From assembly GCA_015058015.1 (NCBI GenBank), contig SVDM01000001.1, forward strand, positions 372,001 to 436,000: a DNA stretch of 64,000 nucleotides, given 5' to 3'. The DNA comes from Lachnospiraceae bacterium. GTDB lineage: Bacteria > Bacillota > Clostridia > Lachnospirales > Lachnospiraceae. The position numbers and the translations under genes are program-made. Below the pieces are notes generated by a model. That model saw only the letters and a program-made list of their open reading frames with translations, had not been told where the DNA came from and searched no databases. This document shows positions 46,056 through 57,124 of this stretch, piece by piece. The first letter of the stretch is position 1, and each line of letters begins with the position of its first letter.

Positions 46056-47512
46056 CTGCCCGCCACCTCACAATCTATTCTGTCTTTGTTGACTCCCTTA
46101 ATGATGATGGAATTTCCTCCCGCCTTGGTAACAGATTCAAGGGGAATGTTCAGCTCTCTTGCAATAATCTCCATGGTCTTAGGAGAACAAAAGCCTGCCT
46201 GACATCTGCCCATTCCGGCTCTAGTACGGCGCTTAACACCGTCAAGAGACTTAGCTCCCAAGGGTCTTCTTATGGAATCGATTATCTCACCCTCTGTTAT
46301 TGACTCACAACGGCAGATAATGGTTCCGTATGCGGGTTGCTCTTTTATAAGCTTATTGTATTCATCAGTAGTAAGGTCTTTGGGCCTTACAATGCCTTTT
46401 CTCTTTCCGTTAAATCTCGGATTCTTCTCAAAGCCGTATTCTTTGGCAATTAAGCCTCCCAGCATCTCACCAATAGCCGGTGCTGATGAAAGTCCCGGAG
46501 ATTCTATACCTGCACAATCAAAGAATCCTTTCGGTCCTCCTTCTGCCTGTCCGATAATAAACTCATGTCCGTCCTCGTGGGCACGAAGTCCGGAGAAACT
46601 GGTAATAACGCTTCTAAGAGGCACATTCTTAACGGCCTTGCCGGCTGTGGCTGTTATCTTATCCAGACCGGAAAGCGTAGTATTGGTGCCCTCTTTATCT
46701 TCAATATCAAGGGCAGTAGGTCCTACCAGCAAATTGCCGTGAGTTGTGGGGCTTACCAAAACTCCCTTACCCAAAGCATCCGGCAACTGGAAGATAGTAT
46801 GAGATACATGTCCGCCCACTCCCTTATCCAGTAAGAAATATTCTCCCTTTCTAGGTGTAATATTGATCTTCTTGTCACACAGCATGTTGTGGAAGACATC
46901 GGCATATACCCCGGCTGCATTCACAACCGCTTTTGCCGTAAATGTACCCTTGTTAGTCTCAAGCTCAAAGCATCCCTCGGTATATTCTATATTCTTTACT
47001 TCCGTATCAAATTTAAACTCTACCCCATTGGTAGCAGCATTCTCAGCCAAAGCTATGTTTAGTCCGAAGGGGCATACGATACCTGCACTGGGAGCATACA
47101 GAGCACACTCTGCATCATCAGATATATTGGGCTCAAGCTTTAAAAGCTCATCTCTTTCTACAATTTTAAGCCCCGGTACTCCGTTCTGAAGTCCTCTTTT
47201 GTAGAGCTCTTCTAATTTGCTTCGATCATCATTCTTAGTACAAACCACCAAAGAGCCTATCCTCTTGAACTCAAAATCAAGTTCTTCCGATAGGCCACCC
47301 ATCATGGCATTGCCCTTTACATTTAGCTTTGCCATAAGGCTTCCCGGTTTTGCATCATAGCCTGCATGGACGATTCCGCTGTTGGCCTTGCTGGTTCCGC
47401 AGCAGACGTCCTCGCATCTTTCTATTACGCAAATTTGAGCCTTGTATCTTGCAAGTTCTCTGGCCACTGCAGCTCCGGATACTCCGGCACCGATAATAAT
47501 TACATCATACAT
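46052..47512 (-). CDS. glpA: Glycerol-3-phosphate dehydrogenase, GlpA-type, with BFD-like [2Fe-2S] domain
   Basis: The product of about 486 residues begins with the FAD motif YDVIIIGAGVSGAAVARELA and continues as a DAO-family dehydrogenase (KANSGIVHAGYDAKPGS). The C-terminal part carries a BFD-like cysteine cluster: CRCESITEGEI, then GMGRCQAGFC. It oxidises sn-glycerol-3-phosphate to dihydroxyacetone phosphate. The ATG at 47512 is preferred, since GGAG lies eleven bases upstream and the FAD motif starts at once; a GTG at 47524 overlaps the ribosome site. It follows glpK by 42 bp. Confidence 0.9.
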   Translation of the reverse strand: MYDVIIIGAGVSGAAVARELARYKAQICVIERCEDVCCGTSKANSGIVHAGYDAKPGSLMAKLNVKGNAMMGGLSEELDFEFKRIGSLVVCTKNDDRSKLEELYKRGLQNGVPGLKIVERDELLKLEPNISDDAECALYAPSAGIVCPFGLNIALAENAATNGVEFKFDTEVKNIEYTEGCFELETNKGTFTAKAVVNAAGVYADVFHNMLCDKKINITPRKGEYFLLDKGVGGHVSHTIFQLPDALGKGVLVSPTTHGNLLVGPTALDIEDKEGTNTTLSGLDKITATAGKAVKNVPLRSVITSFSGLRAHEDGHEFIIGQAEGGPKGFFDCAGIESPGLSSAPAIGEMLGGLIAKEYGFEKNPRFNGKRKGIVRPKDLTTDEYNKLIKEQPAYGTIICRCESITEGEIIDSIRRPLGAKSLDGVKRRTRAGMGRCQAGFCSPKTMEIIARELNIPLESVTKAGGNSIIIKGVNKDRIDCEVAGR

Positions 47513-47554
47513 GTGTTGTATCACTCCTACTTCAAACTAAACACACCGAAGAAA

Positions 47555-49791
<2,237 letters not shown>

Positions 49792-49827
49792 TGCATTACC
49801 TACTTTTCTTGTGTGAATCTGATATTG

Positions 49828-50484
49828 CTACTTTACGGAAGCTTTAATACGCTTGTATCGCTTTCGTTTTTTCTTCTTTTGCCCATTGGCTATACGATAT
49901 GCATTAATACGCTGTGCTATAGTGGTATAATCCCTCTCAAAAAGCTCCATATAAGCTTGTGGCCAGAGAACTTCCGGGGCTACCTTTTCAAGGAGCTTTT
50001 CCTGAACGAAGGCCTTGCTCTTTTGCTTGTAAGCCGGCAAGTCATTCCTAGCCAGTAAGTTACTAAGCTCCGGTCGCCATAAAAGCGTTATCTTTACCGC
50101 TTCTTCCATCACAGGGTTGTCCAAAGGCTTTCTTAAGAAGTAAAAATCCGCTTCTCCCTCTTCATTTACCTCGACGGTAATAATACCCCAATAATCGGGA
50201 ACATGTTCTTCTATATGGGCTGCATGGGATGTGCCTACAACAACAATATTCCTGTCGAAGAATCTGTCGTAATAACTTACCTGTCTGCTAAGCCTTGTAT
50301 AGGTATCCGCATCGCTTTTTATTTCGATACCGTACAAAATGGTAGGAGTAATCATCATCACGTCTACAACCGCTCTTCCGGCACGTTTCTCTTCAAGTAT
50401 TCTGGCCTTACCGAAGGTTTCCTCTAAGAACTCAAATAGAGGCTCTCTTATGTCTTTGTCATATAGTATGGTTTTCCCTGACAT
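49828..50484 (-). CDS. PD-(D/E)XK nuclease-like protein, sce7726-type family
   Basis: The product of about 218 residues has an N-terminal domain with VVDVMMI and YGIEIKSDADTYTRLSRQ, matching the D...ExK active-site arrangement of PD-(D/E)XK enzymes, and FDRNIVVVGTSHAA after it. This is like the sce7726 family, whose function is poorly known. The C-terminus is highly basic (KKKKRKRYKRIK), suggesting nucleic acid contact. The ATG at 50484 is preferred because AAAGGAG lies five bases upstream; a TTG at 50505 precedes the ribosome site. No partner genes of a defence system are nearby. Confidence 0.65.
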   Translation of the reverse strand: MSGKTILYDKDIREPLFEFLEETFGKARILEEKRAGRAVVDVMMITPTILYGIEIKSDADTYTRLSRQVSYYDRFFDRNIVVVGTSHAAHIEEHVPDYWGIITVEVNEEGEADFYFLRKPLDNPVMEEAVKITLLWRPELSNLLARNDLPAYKQKSKAFVQEKLLEKVAPEVLWPQAYMELFERDYTTIAQRINAYRIANGQKKKKRKRYKRIKASVK

Positions 50485-50537
50485 AACTACTCCTTTCGCA
50501 AGCAAGGTACATTATACATTAAATATCCCATTCACGC

Positions 50538-50571
50538 AAAAAGAGCAATTCCCACCAAGCAGGAATTGCTC
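50538..50571 (-). terminator. Terminator of the ECF transporter operon
   Basis: GAGCAATTCC and GGAATTGCTC pair perfectly (10 bp) around a 9-base loop, followed on the minus strand by TTTTTG. It starts 7 bp after the S-component stop codon. Confidence 0.9.
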
Positions 50572-50577
50572 AATAAA

Positions 50578-51513
50578 TCATCTGTAGAATCCGTATTTTA
50601 TCTTGATTCGTTCGAATTTCCTAATTAACTTCTCACCAAAGAAGAACATGAATATCGCTGCCTTTATGGCATGTACCGCGTCAAAGGGAACACCGGAAAT
50701 GTATAGCTTTTTCATGGTCTCCCAGCTGACCCCGTCAGCTCCGGGAATCATGGAAGCTGTAACCATTGCACATACATTCATTATTCCACCGTAGATAATA
50801 AATACAGAGAAGAATGTATATAAGGTCAGGTTAATGTCGTCTACAGGAAGGCGCTTGTGCTGCAGTATAAAACCCAGTACCAGTCCTACGGCACCAAAGA
50901 TGTACAATCTCCATCCAAGGAATGTATCGTCTCCGCCGGGGAATAACAGGTATGAGATGTAAGCTACTATTGCTGCAAATACAACGCAAATTACCGGTCC
51001 CATAATAACCTTAAAGTTTCTCTCCTGGACCTTCTCCACATCAACCTTATGGAAGATTAATCCCGCAAGAAAACCTAAGATTCCCCAACAGAACATCTGC
51101 CAAGGTGTCCAGGGCCCCTGACTCTGAAAGAAATTGGCCACAAAACGCCCCAAAGCTCCTACAAGAAATCCTGCTTCCGGTCCAAAGGATATACCGGTTA
51201 TGATAACCATGGCCGTTCCAATTTGAATAGGAAGGATACTGGCGGAGACCAAGGTACCAAGACAGGTCATGGCCGACAGCACCGCTATCATAACTACCTC
51301 CCTGGCTCTGGGTTTACGCTTCTCGTATACGAAGAAAAAAGGCACCATAACGTATATAAGAATCAATATGCTAATCAGCATAGTCTTCTGGGGGCCCAAA
51401 GAGACAGCCCAAAGGATGGTGGCAGGTATCAATACAAAGATGATAAATGCCGCGATGATGGTTCGTTTATTCTTAGCCTTGGTGTACTGCTCTACACTGA
51501 AAGACTGGCGCAT
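50578..51513 (-). CDS. ECF transporter substrate-binding (S) component, predicted corrinoid-specific (CbrT-like)
   Basis: The 311-residue membrane protein has two N-terminal helices (about 15-62) before a typical ECF S-component core: REVVMIAVLSAMTCLGTL, then SFGPEAGFLVGALGRFVANF and SQGPWTPWQMFCWGILGFL, with further helices to the C-terminus (FDAVHAIKAAIFMFFFGEKL). S components bind a vitamin at the outer face and are turned over by the T component. The cobalamin riboswitch in front of the operon and a DUF4430 gene in it point to a corrinoid, as known for CbrT; this is inference from context. It is the last gene, overlapping the ATPase gene by 22 bp, with GAGGAGG upstream. Confidence 0.82.
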   Translation of the reverse strand: MRQSFSVEQYTKAKNKRTIIAAFIIFVLIPATILWAVSLGPQKTMLISILILIYVMVPFFFVYEKRKPRAREVVMIAVLSAMTCLGTLVSASILPIQIGTAMVIITGISFGPEAGFLVGALGRFVANFFQSQGPWTPWQMFCWGILGFLAGLIFHKVDVEKVQERNFKVIMGPVICVVFAAIVAYISYLLFPGGDDTFLGWRLYIFGAVGLVLGFILQHKRLPVDDINLTLYTFFSVFIIYGGIMNVCAMVTASMIPGADGVSWETMKKLYISGVPFDAVHAIKAAIFMFFFGEKLIRKFERIKIKYGFYR

Positions 51514-53249
51514 AAATCCACCACCTCCTCACAGGTAACGGCTCCCGGGAACCATTTTCTTGCGACCCTGTTAGCCGCAGTTGTATAGAAATTGTTGCCT
51601 GCAAAGAACTTCTGAGAAGATGCAGTAGAAATAGCCATACCGTCGAAGAATAAGGCACATCTGTCTGCATACTCAGCGCAAAATTCTATGTCGTGGGATA
51701 CCATCAAAATAGTGGTTCCCTTTTCCTTTAGTTTCAAGAATATGTCAGCAAGTATTCTCTTGAAGAAGGGATCAAGACCCTTGGTGGGCTCATCCAACAA
51801 GAGAATTGTAGGCTCAAGAAGAAGAATCTTACCAAGAGCCAGTCGCTGTTGTTCACCACCGCTCAAGTCATACGGGTTGGACTTGCGCAAATGATCCAAC
51901 TGTAAGAGCTCAAGCATCTCGGTGATTCTGCGGTCCTGCTCCTCTTCCGGTACATCTGAGCCGTAGAATGCCTCGATAAGCTCTTCCTCACAGTTAATCT
52001 CTGTAAAGATGGCCTGTGGATTCTGAGGAAGCATACCCAGTCTGTGATAGAACATATCCTTAACGGAGGCCTTCTTAATATCCATTCCGTCAACTTTGAT
52101 CTTGCCTTTGTAAGGCTTGATATTACCGCATATAGCCTTTAATGTGGTGCTCTTTCCTGCACCGTTTCCTCCCATGAGGCAGAACCATTCTCCTCTTCTT
52201 ATGGACAGGTTCTCTCCCCTTAAGATATCATGGCCCTCACGGGTATATCTAAACCATACATCTTCCATTTCAATGACACAGTCACCGCCGGAATTCTCTT
52301 TGGATTCCTGTCTCATCTCATGGCTTTGCTTAATTCTTGCAATAAAACCGCCTTTTTCGACACCCTTTTCCTCGGGATCGAAATTCTTAGACGATAAGAA
52401 CTCCTCCATCTTAAGTCTTCCTTCTCTGATGGTGAGAGGACATGCATTCTTATCTTCAAATGCATCTGCGTCCTTCTCAAGAAGCTCACTATAGATTCTC
52501 ATTACGGATGGCAAGCCGTAATACATATCGTGCTGATTCTCTTTGTCTGCAAGGAATGTTGCCACCTTATCGGTGGAATCATACATAACCACCTTAGCTT
52601 TATCCATAAGGATTACTTTATCTGCCAAGGGGAATACTTCTTCTAATCTGTGCTCGGAAATAATTATAAGTGTACCGAGCTCAAGGTTTACTCTTTTAAC
52701 AGCCCTTAGGAAATCTGCGGCAGCTAGGGGGTCAAGCTGTGAAGTCGGCTCATCAAGAATGAGGACTTCGGGTTGCATAACCATGATGGATGCCAGATTA
52801 AGAAGCTGTTTCTGACCGCCGGATAACTCGCTTATCTCTCTTCTAAACCAGTTCTGGATTCCGAAGAAGCTGGCCATCTCAGCCACACGCTGTCTTATAA
52901 CTTCATTACTGTATCCAAGGCTTTCAAGACCGAAAGCCAACTCATGCCATACTTTATCTGTAACAATCTGATTATCAGGATTCTGTTGAACAAAGCCGAT
53001 ACGTGCAGCACTTGTTCTCTTATCAAGTTCAGTTATCTCGCAACCTCGATAGGTTACTTCTCCTTCAAATCTCCCGTAGGGAATCAAGTTCTTCTTCATC
53101 TGTCGAAGAAGGGTACTTTTACCGCATCCGGACTTTCCGCATAAAACGATGAATTCCGAATCTCCCATTGATAAATTTATATTATCCAGTGCTTTGGTTT
53201 CACTTCCGGGATAGGAGAAGCTTACATTTTTAAACGCAATTGTCTCCAA
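51492..53249 (-). CDS. ECF transporter energising ATPase, two ABC domains fused
   Basis: The 585-residue protein joins two ABC domains. The first has Walker A GKSGCGKST, signature LSGGQKQLLNLA and Walker B EVLILDEPTSQLD; the second has GGNGAGKST, LSGGEQQRLALGK and TILLLDEPTKGLD. This corresponds to EcfA1 and EcfA2 in one chain. The TTG start at 53249 is supported by GGAGGTGA eight bases upstream and overlaps the T-component gene by 28 bp. It drives the ECF module encoded on both sides. Confidence 0.9.
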   Translation of the reverse strand: METIAFKNVSFSYPGSETKALDNINLSMGDSEFIVLCGKSGCGKSTLLRQMKKNLIPYGRFEGEVTYRGCEITELDKRTSAARIGFVQQNPDNQIVTDKVWHELAFGLESLGYSNEVIRQRVAEMASFFGIQNWFRREISELSGGQKQLLNLASIMVMQPEVLILDEPTSQLDPLAAADFLRAVKRVNLELGTLIIISEHRLEEVFPLADKVILMDKAKVVMYDSTDKVATFLADKENQHDMYYGLPSVMRIYSELLEKDADAFEDKNACPLTIREGRLKMEEFLSSKNFDPEEKGVEKGGFIARIKQSHEMRQESKENSGGDCVIEMEDVWFRYTREGHDILRGENLSIRRGEWFCLMGGNGAGKSTTLKAICGNIKPYKGKIKVDGMDIKKASVKDMFYHRLGMLPQNPQAIFTEINCEEELIEAFYGSDVPEEEQDRRITEMLELLQLDHLRKSNPYDLSGGEQQRLALGKILLLEPTILLLDEPTKGLDPFFKRILADIFLKLKEKGTTILMVSHDIEFCAEYADRCALFFDGMAISTASSQKFFAGNNFYTTAANRVARKWFPGAVTCEEVVDLCASLSV

Positions 53250-54124
53250 CGCAGTTCACCTCCAATATCCACAACAATAGGTAAGACTAATAAACATAAA
53301 TACAAAAAATAAGTTATGTAAGAAATAATATCCTGATCCAGGAAAAATGTAGCCGGATAATAATAAATCGTAGTCTTACCCATAAACATTCCCGCAAGAA
53401 CCAACGCTCCTAAGCCTGCAATGATTGCCAGAAGCTTTGCATCATTCTTTGTAAATACGAATAAATTGAAACTGCTTCTACCCATTATGCCATAGCCCCT
53501 GGCCTCCATTGAGTCCGAAGTCTCAATGGAAGCTTCAAGTGACCATGCAATAAGAATAGACACCTCTTTTGCGGCCTGATGCAGCCTCTTTATAAGCGAA
53601 CCGCTCTTAAAGTCTCTGCCCATGCATCTCTGTCCTTCAGTTATCTCAACGAACCTCTTTCTAAGAAGAGGTATATACCTGAATATCATTGATATGGTAA
53701 GTGCTAATGTAGGAAGTATTCTTCCGAAGAGATAGATAAACTTATCGGAAGTAACTATCTCCTGATAGCACATAAGCCATAGCATCATACCGGATAACAT
53801 AAATCCAATAACAAATCCGTATAGTAATGCCTCTAAGGTTACGGCATTCTCATACATATAGAAAAGAATTGTCTCTCCGTCATGAATAAAAAACATATTA
53901 AGCAAAGCGCTTATAAGTACCAACGGAATAATAAATAAAATGTTGAATTTAACAACCTTTTTGCCCTTTAGGATAATGGTATAAGCAAATGCCGAAGCAA
54001 ATGAACATGCCAAAAACCATGGGTTTAGCGATGTCATACTTATACCGATTACCAATACAAAGTACGAAAAATTAATTATCGGGTGGTAACTTGCAAACGT
54101 GCTTAAGTCTCTCAGCCCCGTCAT
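53222..54124 (-). CDS. ECF transporter transmembrane (T) component
   Basis: The 300-residue protein has several membrane helices in the N-terminal part, and the cytosolic coupling region shows EcfT-like short Ala-Arg-Gly type motifs (MEARGYG near residue 215, and a RCMGRDF segment). It links the ATPases to the S component. Its start overlaps the DUF4430 gene stop codon by 4 bp. Within this operon it probably serves a dedicated, not shared, ECF complex, since ATPase, S and T genes are together. Confidence 0.88.
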   Translation of the reverse strand: MTGLRDLSTFASYHPIINFSYFVLVIGISMTSLNPWFLACSFASAFAYTIILKGKKVVKFNILFIIPLVLISALLNMFFIHDGETILFYMYENAVTLEALLYGFVIGFMLSGMMLWLMCYQEIVTSDKFIYLFGRILPTLALTISMIFRYIPLLRKRFVEITEGQRCMGRDFKSGSLIKRLHQAAKEVSILIAWSLEASIETSDSMEARGYGIMGRSSFNLFVFTKNDAKLLAIIAGLGALVLAGMFMGKTTIYYYPATFFLDQDIISYITYFLYLCLLVLPIVVDIGGELRWRQLRLKM

Positions 54125-55047
54125 GCCGGCTTACCGAAATCGGGCTGGCCTAAGTCAACACCGCAACTGCAGGTGTAAGACCATACGATTTCGTCTCCTT
54201 CTTTACATGTATAAGCAGAGCATCCGTAGTTCGGATACCATCCGTTAACCTTATACATCCATCCGCTGTAGTATCCGCCGTCAATATCACCATCAAATTC
54301 AAAGAGGTGATTGATTCCTTCTACATAGTAGCTTCCGTACATCGGTGTGTATCTGGAGGATACATGTATCTTCTTATCACGACAGATCTTATTCAATACA
54401 TCAAATACTGACTTGCCCTTTTCAATCTTAACCGCTGTTCTGCCTAAGATAACTCCGCTATCCGGACAATATCTCTTCTTAGCGGGATCAAGGTGTGCCT
54501 TCTTGGCGGTAAGATTATGACAATCAATAGTGATATAAACCGTAATCATTTCTTTGCCTGAAGAACTGGGCTGAGCGCTCTCTGTCTGTGAGGACTTAGC
54601 TTCCGTACTGGATTGTTCTTCAGAAGACTTGGCCACGGAGGACTTGGAGCTTGACTCCGGTTCCGTGCTGGATCCTTCACTTCCGTCTCGTAGGTTATTC
54701 TTGGAATCCTTAAACTTCTTAATGGCATCTTTCAGCATAAGATATGCTTCTCTTAAATCACTATAAGTCGCATCAGGATTCTCAAGAATTGCTTCCGCTT
54801 CTTCAACGGCTTGTTGCAACTCTTCAATACTATGTGTGGTATATTCACCCTTTGTGATATCCACACCTTCAATCAAATTCTTAGCTTGAGTAATCTCATC
54901 TCTTATCCCCGGGTCATAGGAAGCGGGTTCAATATTCATCTTAGAGAGAGTCATTACTGTAATAACAATAGCTACAATAGCTACGGCGGATATACGAATC
55001 CACCGTTTAGCCTTTCGGCTTAATTTTCTCCTTTTTTTCTCTTCCAT
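54121..55047 (-). CDS. Membrane-tethered DUF4430 (transcobalamin C-terminal-like) protein
   Basis: The 308-residue protein has a basic N-terminus and one membrane helix (about residues 18-38, ISAVAIVAIVITVMTL), so it should be anchored and face outward. A helical FIVAR-like hairpin follows (about 48-115), then a Ser/Glu-rich linker (about 118-165), then a DUF4430 domain (about 168-305; YYSGWMYKVNGWYPNYG, CKEGDEIVWSYTCSCG). DUF4430 is the domain InterPro links to the transcobalamin C-terminus. Cys residues in the last part (SAYTCK, YTCSCG) are extra relative to the wall proteins. It begins the transporter genes, 9 bp after the LysR-like gene. A role in handing corrinoids to the ECF transporter is inference. 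Confidence 0.88.
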   Translation of the reverse strand: MEEKKRRKLSRKAKRWIRISAVAIVAIVITVMTLSKMNIEPASYDPGIRDEITQAKNLIEGVDITKGEYTTHSIEELQQAVEEAEAILENPDATYSDLREAYLMLKDAIKKFKDSKNNLRDGSEGSSTEPESSSKSSVAKSSEEQSSTEAKSSQTESAQPSSSGKEMITVYITIDCHNLTAKKAHLDPAKKRYCPDSGVILGRTAVKIEKGKSVFDVLNKICRDKKIHVSSRYTPMYGSYYVEGINHLFEFDGDIDGGYYSGWMYKVNGWYPNYGCSAYTCKEGDEIVWSYTCSCGVDLGQPDFGKPA

Positions 55048-55056
55048 AATAGTGCC

Positions 55057-55344
55057 CTACTTTGCAATCGTAATATTTTTGTTTTTACCGTGAATTTTAA
55101 TCATGTTAGCCGCGTGATCGTACTTCTGGATAATATCCTTTGCAACTCTGTAGAAATACTCTCCTTCTTTGGTTGGAAATATCTTGTTCTGTTTGCGATA
55201 GAACAATTCTGCTCCCAACTCCGTCTCCACAAGTTTAATCTGCTGACTCACTGCCACCTGAGTCACGAAGAATTCCTTGCTGGTGTTAGTAAAACTACGG
55301 TTCTCATACGTTCGCACAAAGTACCTTAAATTAGTAAAATTCAT
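55057..55344 (-). CDS. LysR-type DNA-binding domain only (truncated regulator)
   Basis: The 95-residue product is the N-terminal part of a LysR-type regulator: winged HTH (MNFTNLRYFVRTYENRSFTN, TQVAVSQQIKLVETELGAELFYRK) and the linker helix (EGEYFYRVAKDIIQKYDHAANM). It ends at the point where the effector-binding domain normally starts (NKNITIAK). The next gene begins 9 bp later, and no remnant of an effector domain is seen, so it is either a stable mini-regulator or a settled truncation. It is the first gene under the cobalamin riboswitch. It might bind the CATAAG dyads (speculative). Confidence 0.85.
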   Translation of the reverse strand: MNFTNLRYFVRTYENRSFTNTSKEFFVTQVAVSQQIKLVETELGAELFYRKQNKIFPTKEGEYFYRVAKDIIQKYDHAANMIKIHGKNKNITIAK

Positions 55345-55382
55345 TTCCCTACATCTCCTTTGGTGAATCCTTTCTTTGCACT

Positions 55383-55412
55383 AAAAAAAGCCCTAAGAAT
55401 GAATTCCTAAGG
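55383..55412 (-). terminator. Expression-platform terminator of the ECF operon riboswitch
   Basis: On the minus strand CCTTAGG pairs with CTTAGGG (two wobbles) around a short loop, followed by seven T. It lies between the B12 box (55519-55532) and the first gene. Confidence 0.7.
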
Positions 55413-55499
55413 TATAACAGAAAAACAACATTACTAAATTATAAGTTTACTCACCCTAATAATAAATGTTTCTGCCATGCCTACAGATTCATCCTCGAA

Positions 55500-55675
55500 G
55501 CGAAAAAGTTGCAATTATTGTTTCCTGACTTAGGGCATGATCCTACCGGGACGCCTTCCCAAGAGGAACTCTCTCAGTGGCCAAATGTCCTTTCGTTCCC
55601 ATCACAGTAGAGATTGACTGTGCCGGATTTGCACCGGCTTCCTTCAAGATTTGCCAGATCTTGATGCTCATCTTT
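55500..55675 (-). promoter_or_regulatory. Cobalamin riboswitch of the ECF transporter operon
   Basis: The minus strand shows the cobalamin aptamer pattern: GGAAGCCGGTGCAAATCCGG then CACAGTC (55642-55616), ACTGTGATGGGAACG, a GGCCACTGAGAG segment, GGGAAGGCGTCCCGGTAGGA, and the B12 box AAGTCAGGAAAC at 55532-55521. Together with the downstream terminator and upstream promoter it explains the gene-free stretch 55345-55799. Cobalamin excess should shut the operon off. Confidence 0.93.
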
Positions 55676-55687
55676 CCCGCACATGAT

Positions 55688-55716
55688 ATATTATCATCTT
55701 AAATTCGATAATTCAA
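55688..55716 (-). promoter_or_regulatory. Promoter of the riboswitch-ECF operon
   Basis: Minus strand: -35 TTGAAT (55716-55711), 17 bp, -10 TAATAT (55693-55688), with the aptamer starting about 10 bp later. Confidence 0.7.
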
Positions 55717-55799
55717 TAAAAAAAGACTTATATTAAACTAAAGATTAAAGTTTTGTGCTCAGAGCACAAAAAACAACTCCTAAAATAGTACTGTTTTTA

Positions 55800-56429
55800 T
55801 CAATAAAAGTCAATATTTCTAAGATTATCAAAGCTTTTGATTATGTACTCACAGTCCGAAAAATCAACATTTCCGAAGCCATATTCACAAAAAACAAAGG
55901 GCACTCCCGCCGCTTTACAAGCCTCCATGTCCATGACTGTATCCCCCACGTAGTGGGCACTTGAGATATTATTACGCTCCATTATGAGTCTGATGTTATC
56001 TGATTTATATTTGCCCGTATATGGCGGGCAGGTAAAGTCAGTTATGTAAGAATTCAAACCGGATATGTCTAACAAGGCTTCAATATATCCGGAATGACAG
56101 TTGCTTACAATAAACAGTTTGTACTTTTTGGAAAGCTCTATTATGGTGTCCGCTACTCCCGGATACAAATCCGGTTTTTCTTTGAGTAAAAAGGGATTCT
56201 GATTATCCATGCATTTGGCAGATACAAAATCTCTCTCCTCATCGCTGCAATCCGGAAAAACAGCCTTGGCGATCTCACTCATAGGCTTACCAAAATGCTT
56301 ACGCAATAAGGGTGCATCCACCCTCAGCTTCCAATCCGTGTACTCTTCTATGGCTGCATTCCAACTCTTAGCCACCACTTCTGTGGAGTCCCATAATGTT
56401 CCGTCTACATCAAATATTAAACCTGTCAT
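55800..56429 (-). CDS. HAD-family hydrolase, phosphatase-like
   Basis: The product of about 209 residues has HAD motif I IFDVDGTLWDST, motif II IVSNCHSGY, and motif III/IV YVGDTVMDMEACKAAGVPFVFCEYGFG. The pattern fits a Gph-like phosphatase of unknown substrate. The ATG at 56429 is preferred because AAGGGG lies nine bases upstream; a longer in-frame reading from 56525 would run through the efp terminator. A weak hairpin with TTTTGTGCTC/GAGCACAAAA arms at about 55752-55771 follows. Confidence 0.87.
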   Translation of the reverse strand: MTGLIFDVDGTLWDSTEVVAKSWNAAIEEYTDWKLRVDAPLLRKHFGKPMSEIAKAVFPDCSDEERDFVSAKCMDNQNPFLLKEKPDLYPGVADTIIELSKKYKLFIVSNCHSGYIEALLDISGLNSYITDFTCPPYTGKYKSDNIRLIMERNNISSAHYVGDTVMDMEACKAAGVPFVFCEYGFGNVDFSDCEYIIKSFDNLRNIDFY

Positions 56430-56449
56430 AAATTTACCCCTTAACACAA

Positions 56450-56475
56450 AGAAAAAGGGCTGAATACTCAGCCCT
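56450..56475 (-). terminator. Terminator of efp
   Basis: GGGCTGA and TCAGCCC pair perfectly around ATAC, followed on the minus strand by TTTTTCTTT. It lies about 14 bp after the efp stop codon. Confidence 0.9.
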
Positions 56476-56487
56476 GTATGACTCTTA

Positions 56488-57045
56488 CTATACTCTTGAA
56501 AGATACTCGCCTGTTCTTGTATCAATCTTAATTACATCGTCCTGGTTAACGAAAAGAGGAACGAGTACTGTAGCTCCTGTTTCAACAGTAGCAGGCTTGG
56601 TAGCTCCTGTTGCTGTATCTCCCTTAACACCCGGCTCTGTCTCTGTAACTACAAGCTCTACGAAGAGAGGCGGCTCAACAGCGAATACAGAACCGTTATG
56701 TGAACAAACCTTAACCATATCGTTCTCTTTAACGAATTTCAATGCATCTCCGATGTCCTCTGCATTAAGAGCAATCTGCTCATATGTCTCGCAATCCATA
56801 AAGTGGAAAAGGTCACCGTCTGAGTAAAGGTACTGCATATCTGCTCTGTCAATTCTTGCCTGCGGGCACTTCTCAGTAGGTCTGAAAGTCTTCTCAACCA
56901 CGCCACCGTTCTTGATGTTCTTAAGCTTGGTTCTTACGAAAGCTGCTCCCTTACCGGGCTTAACATGCTGGAACTCAATAATCTGATATATATTATTATC
57001 TAATTCGATCGTGATTCCGTTTCTAAAATCTCCTGCTGATATCAT
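56488..57045 (-). CDS. efp: Translation elongation factor P
   Basis: The 185-residue protein has the three-domain EF-P layout: KOW-like domain with [15 protein letters not shown] and [15 protein letters not shown], whose PGKG lysine is the usual modification site, followed by two OB domains (ending [16 protein letters not shown] [10 protein letters not shown]). It relieves ribosome stalling at polyproline. Start 57045 is chosen because GGGAGG lies about nine bases upstream; a longer reading from 57084 adds unconserved residues. Confidence 0.96.
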   Translation of the reverse strand: MISAGDFRNGITIELDNNIYQIIEFQHVKPGKGAAFVRTKLKNIKNGGVVEKTFRPTEKCPQARIDRADMQYLYSDGDLFHFMDCETYEQIALNAEDIGDALKFVKENDMVKVCSHNGSVFAVEPPLFVELVVTETEPGVKGDTATGATKPATVETGATVLVPLFVNQDDVIKIDTRTGEYLSRV

Positions 57046-57124
57046 AAAGAATAATCCTCCCTTTTGTATGTCCGAAAATAACACTGCACTATATTATATA
57101 AAAATTCACACATGATTTCAACCT

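Noticed and set aside
49828..50484. The PD-(D/E)XK-like protein as part of a defence system
   Set aside because: No methylase, helicase, toxin or Cas gene lies nearby; neighbours are metabolic and transport genes.
56430..56525. Longer N-terminus for the HAD hydrolase upstream of 56429
   Set aside because: It overlaps the efp terminator and the efp coding end; the ATG at 56429 starts the HAD motif behind AAGGGG.
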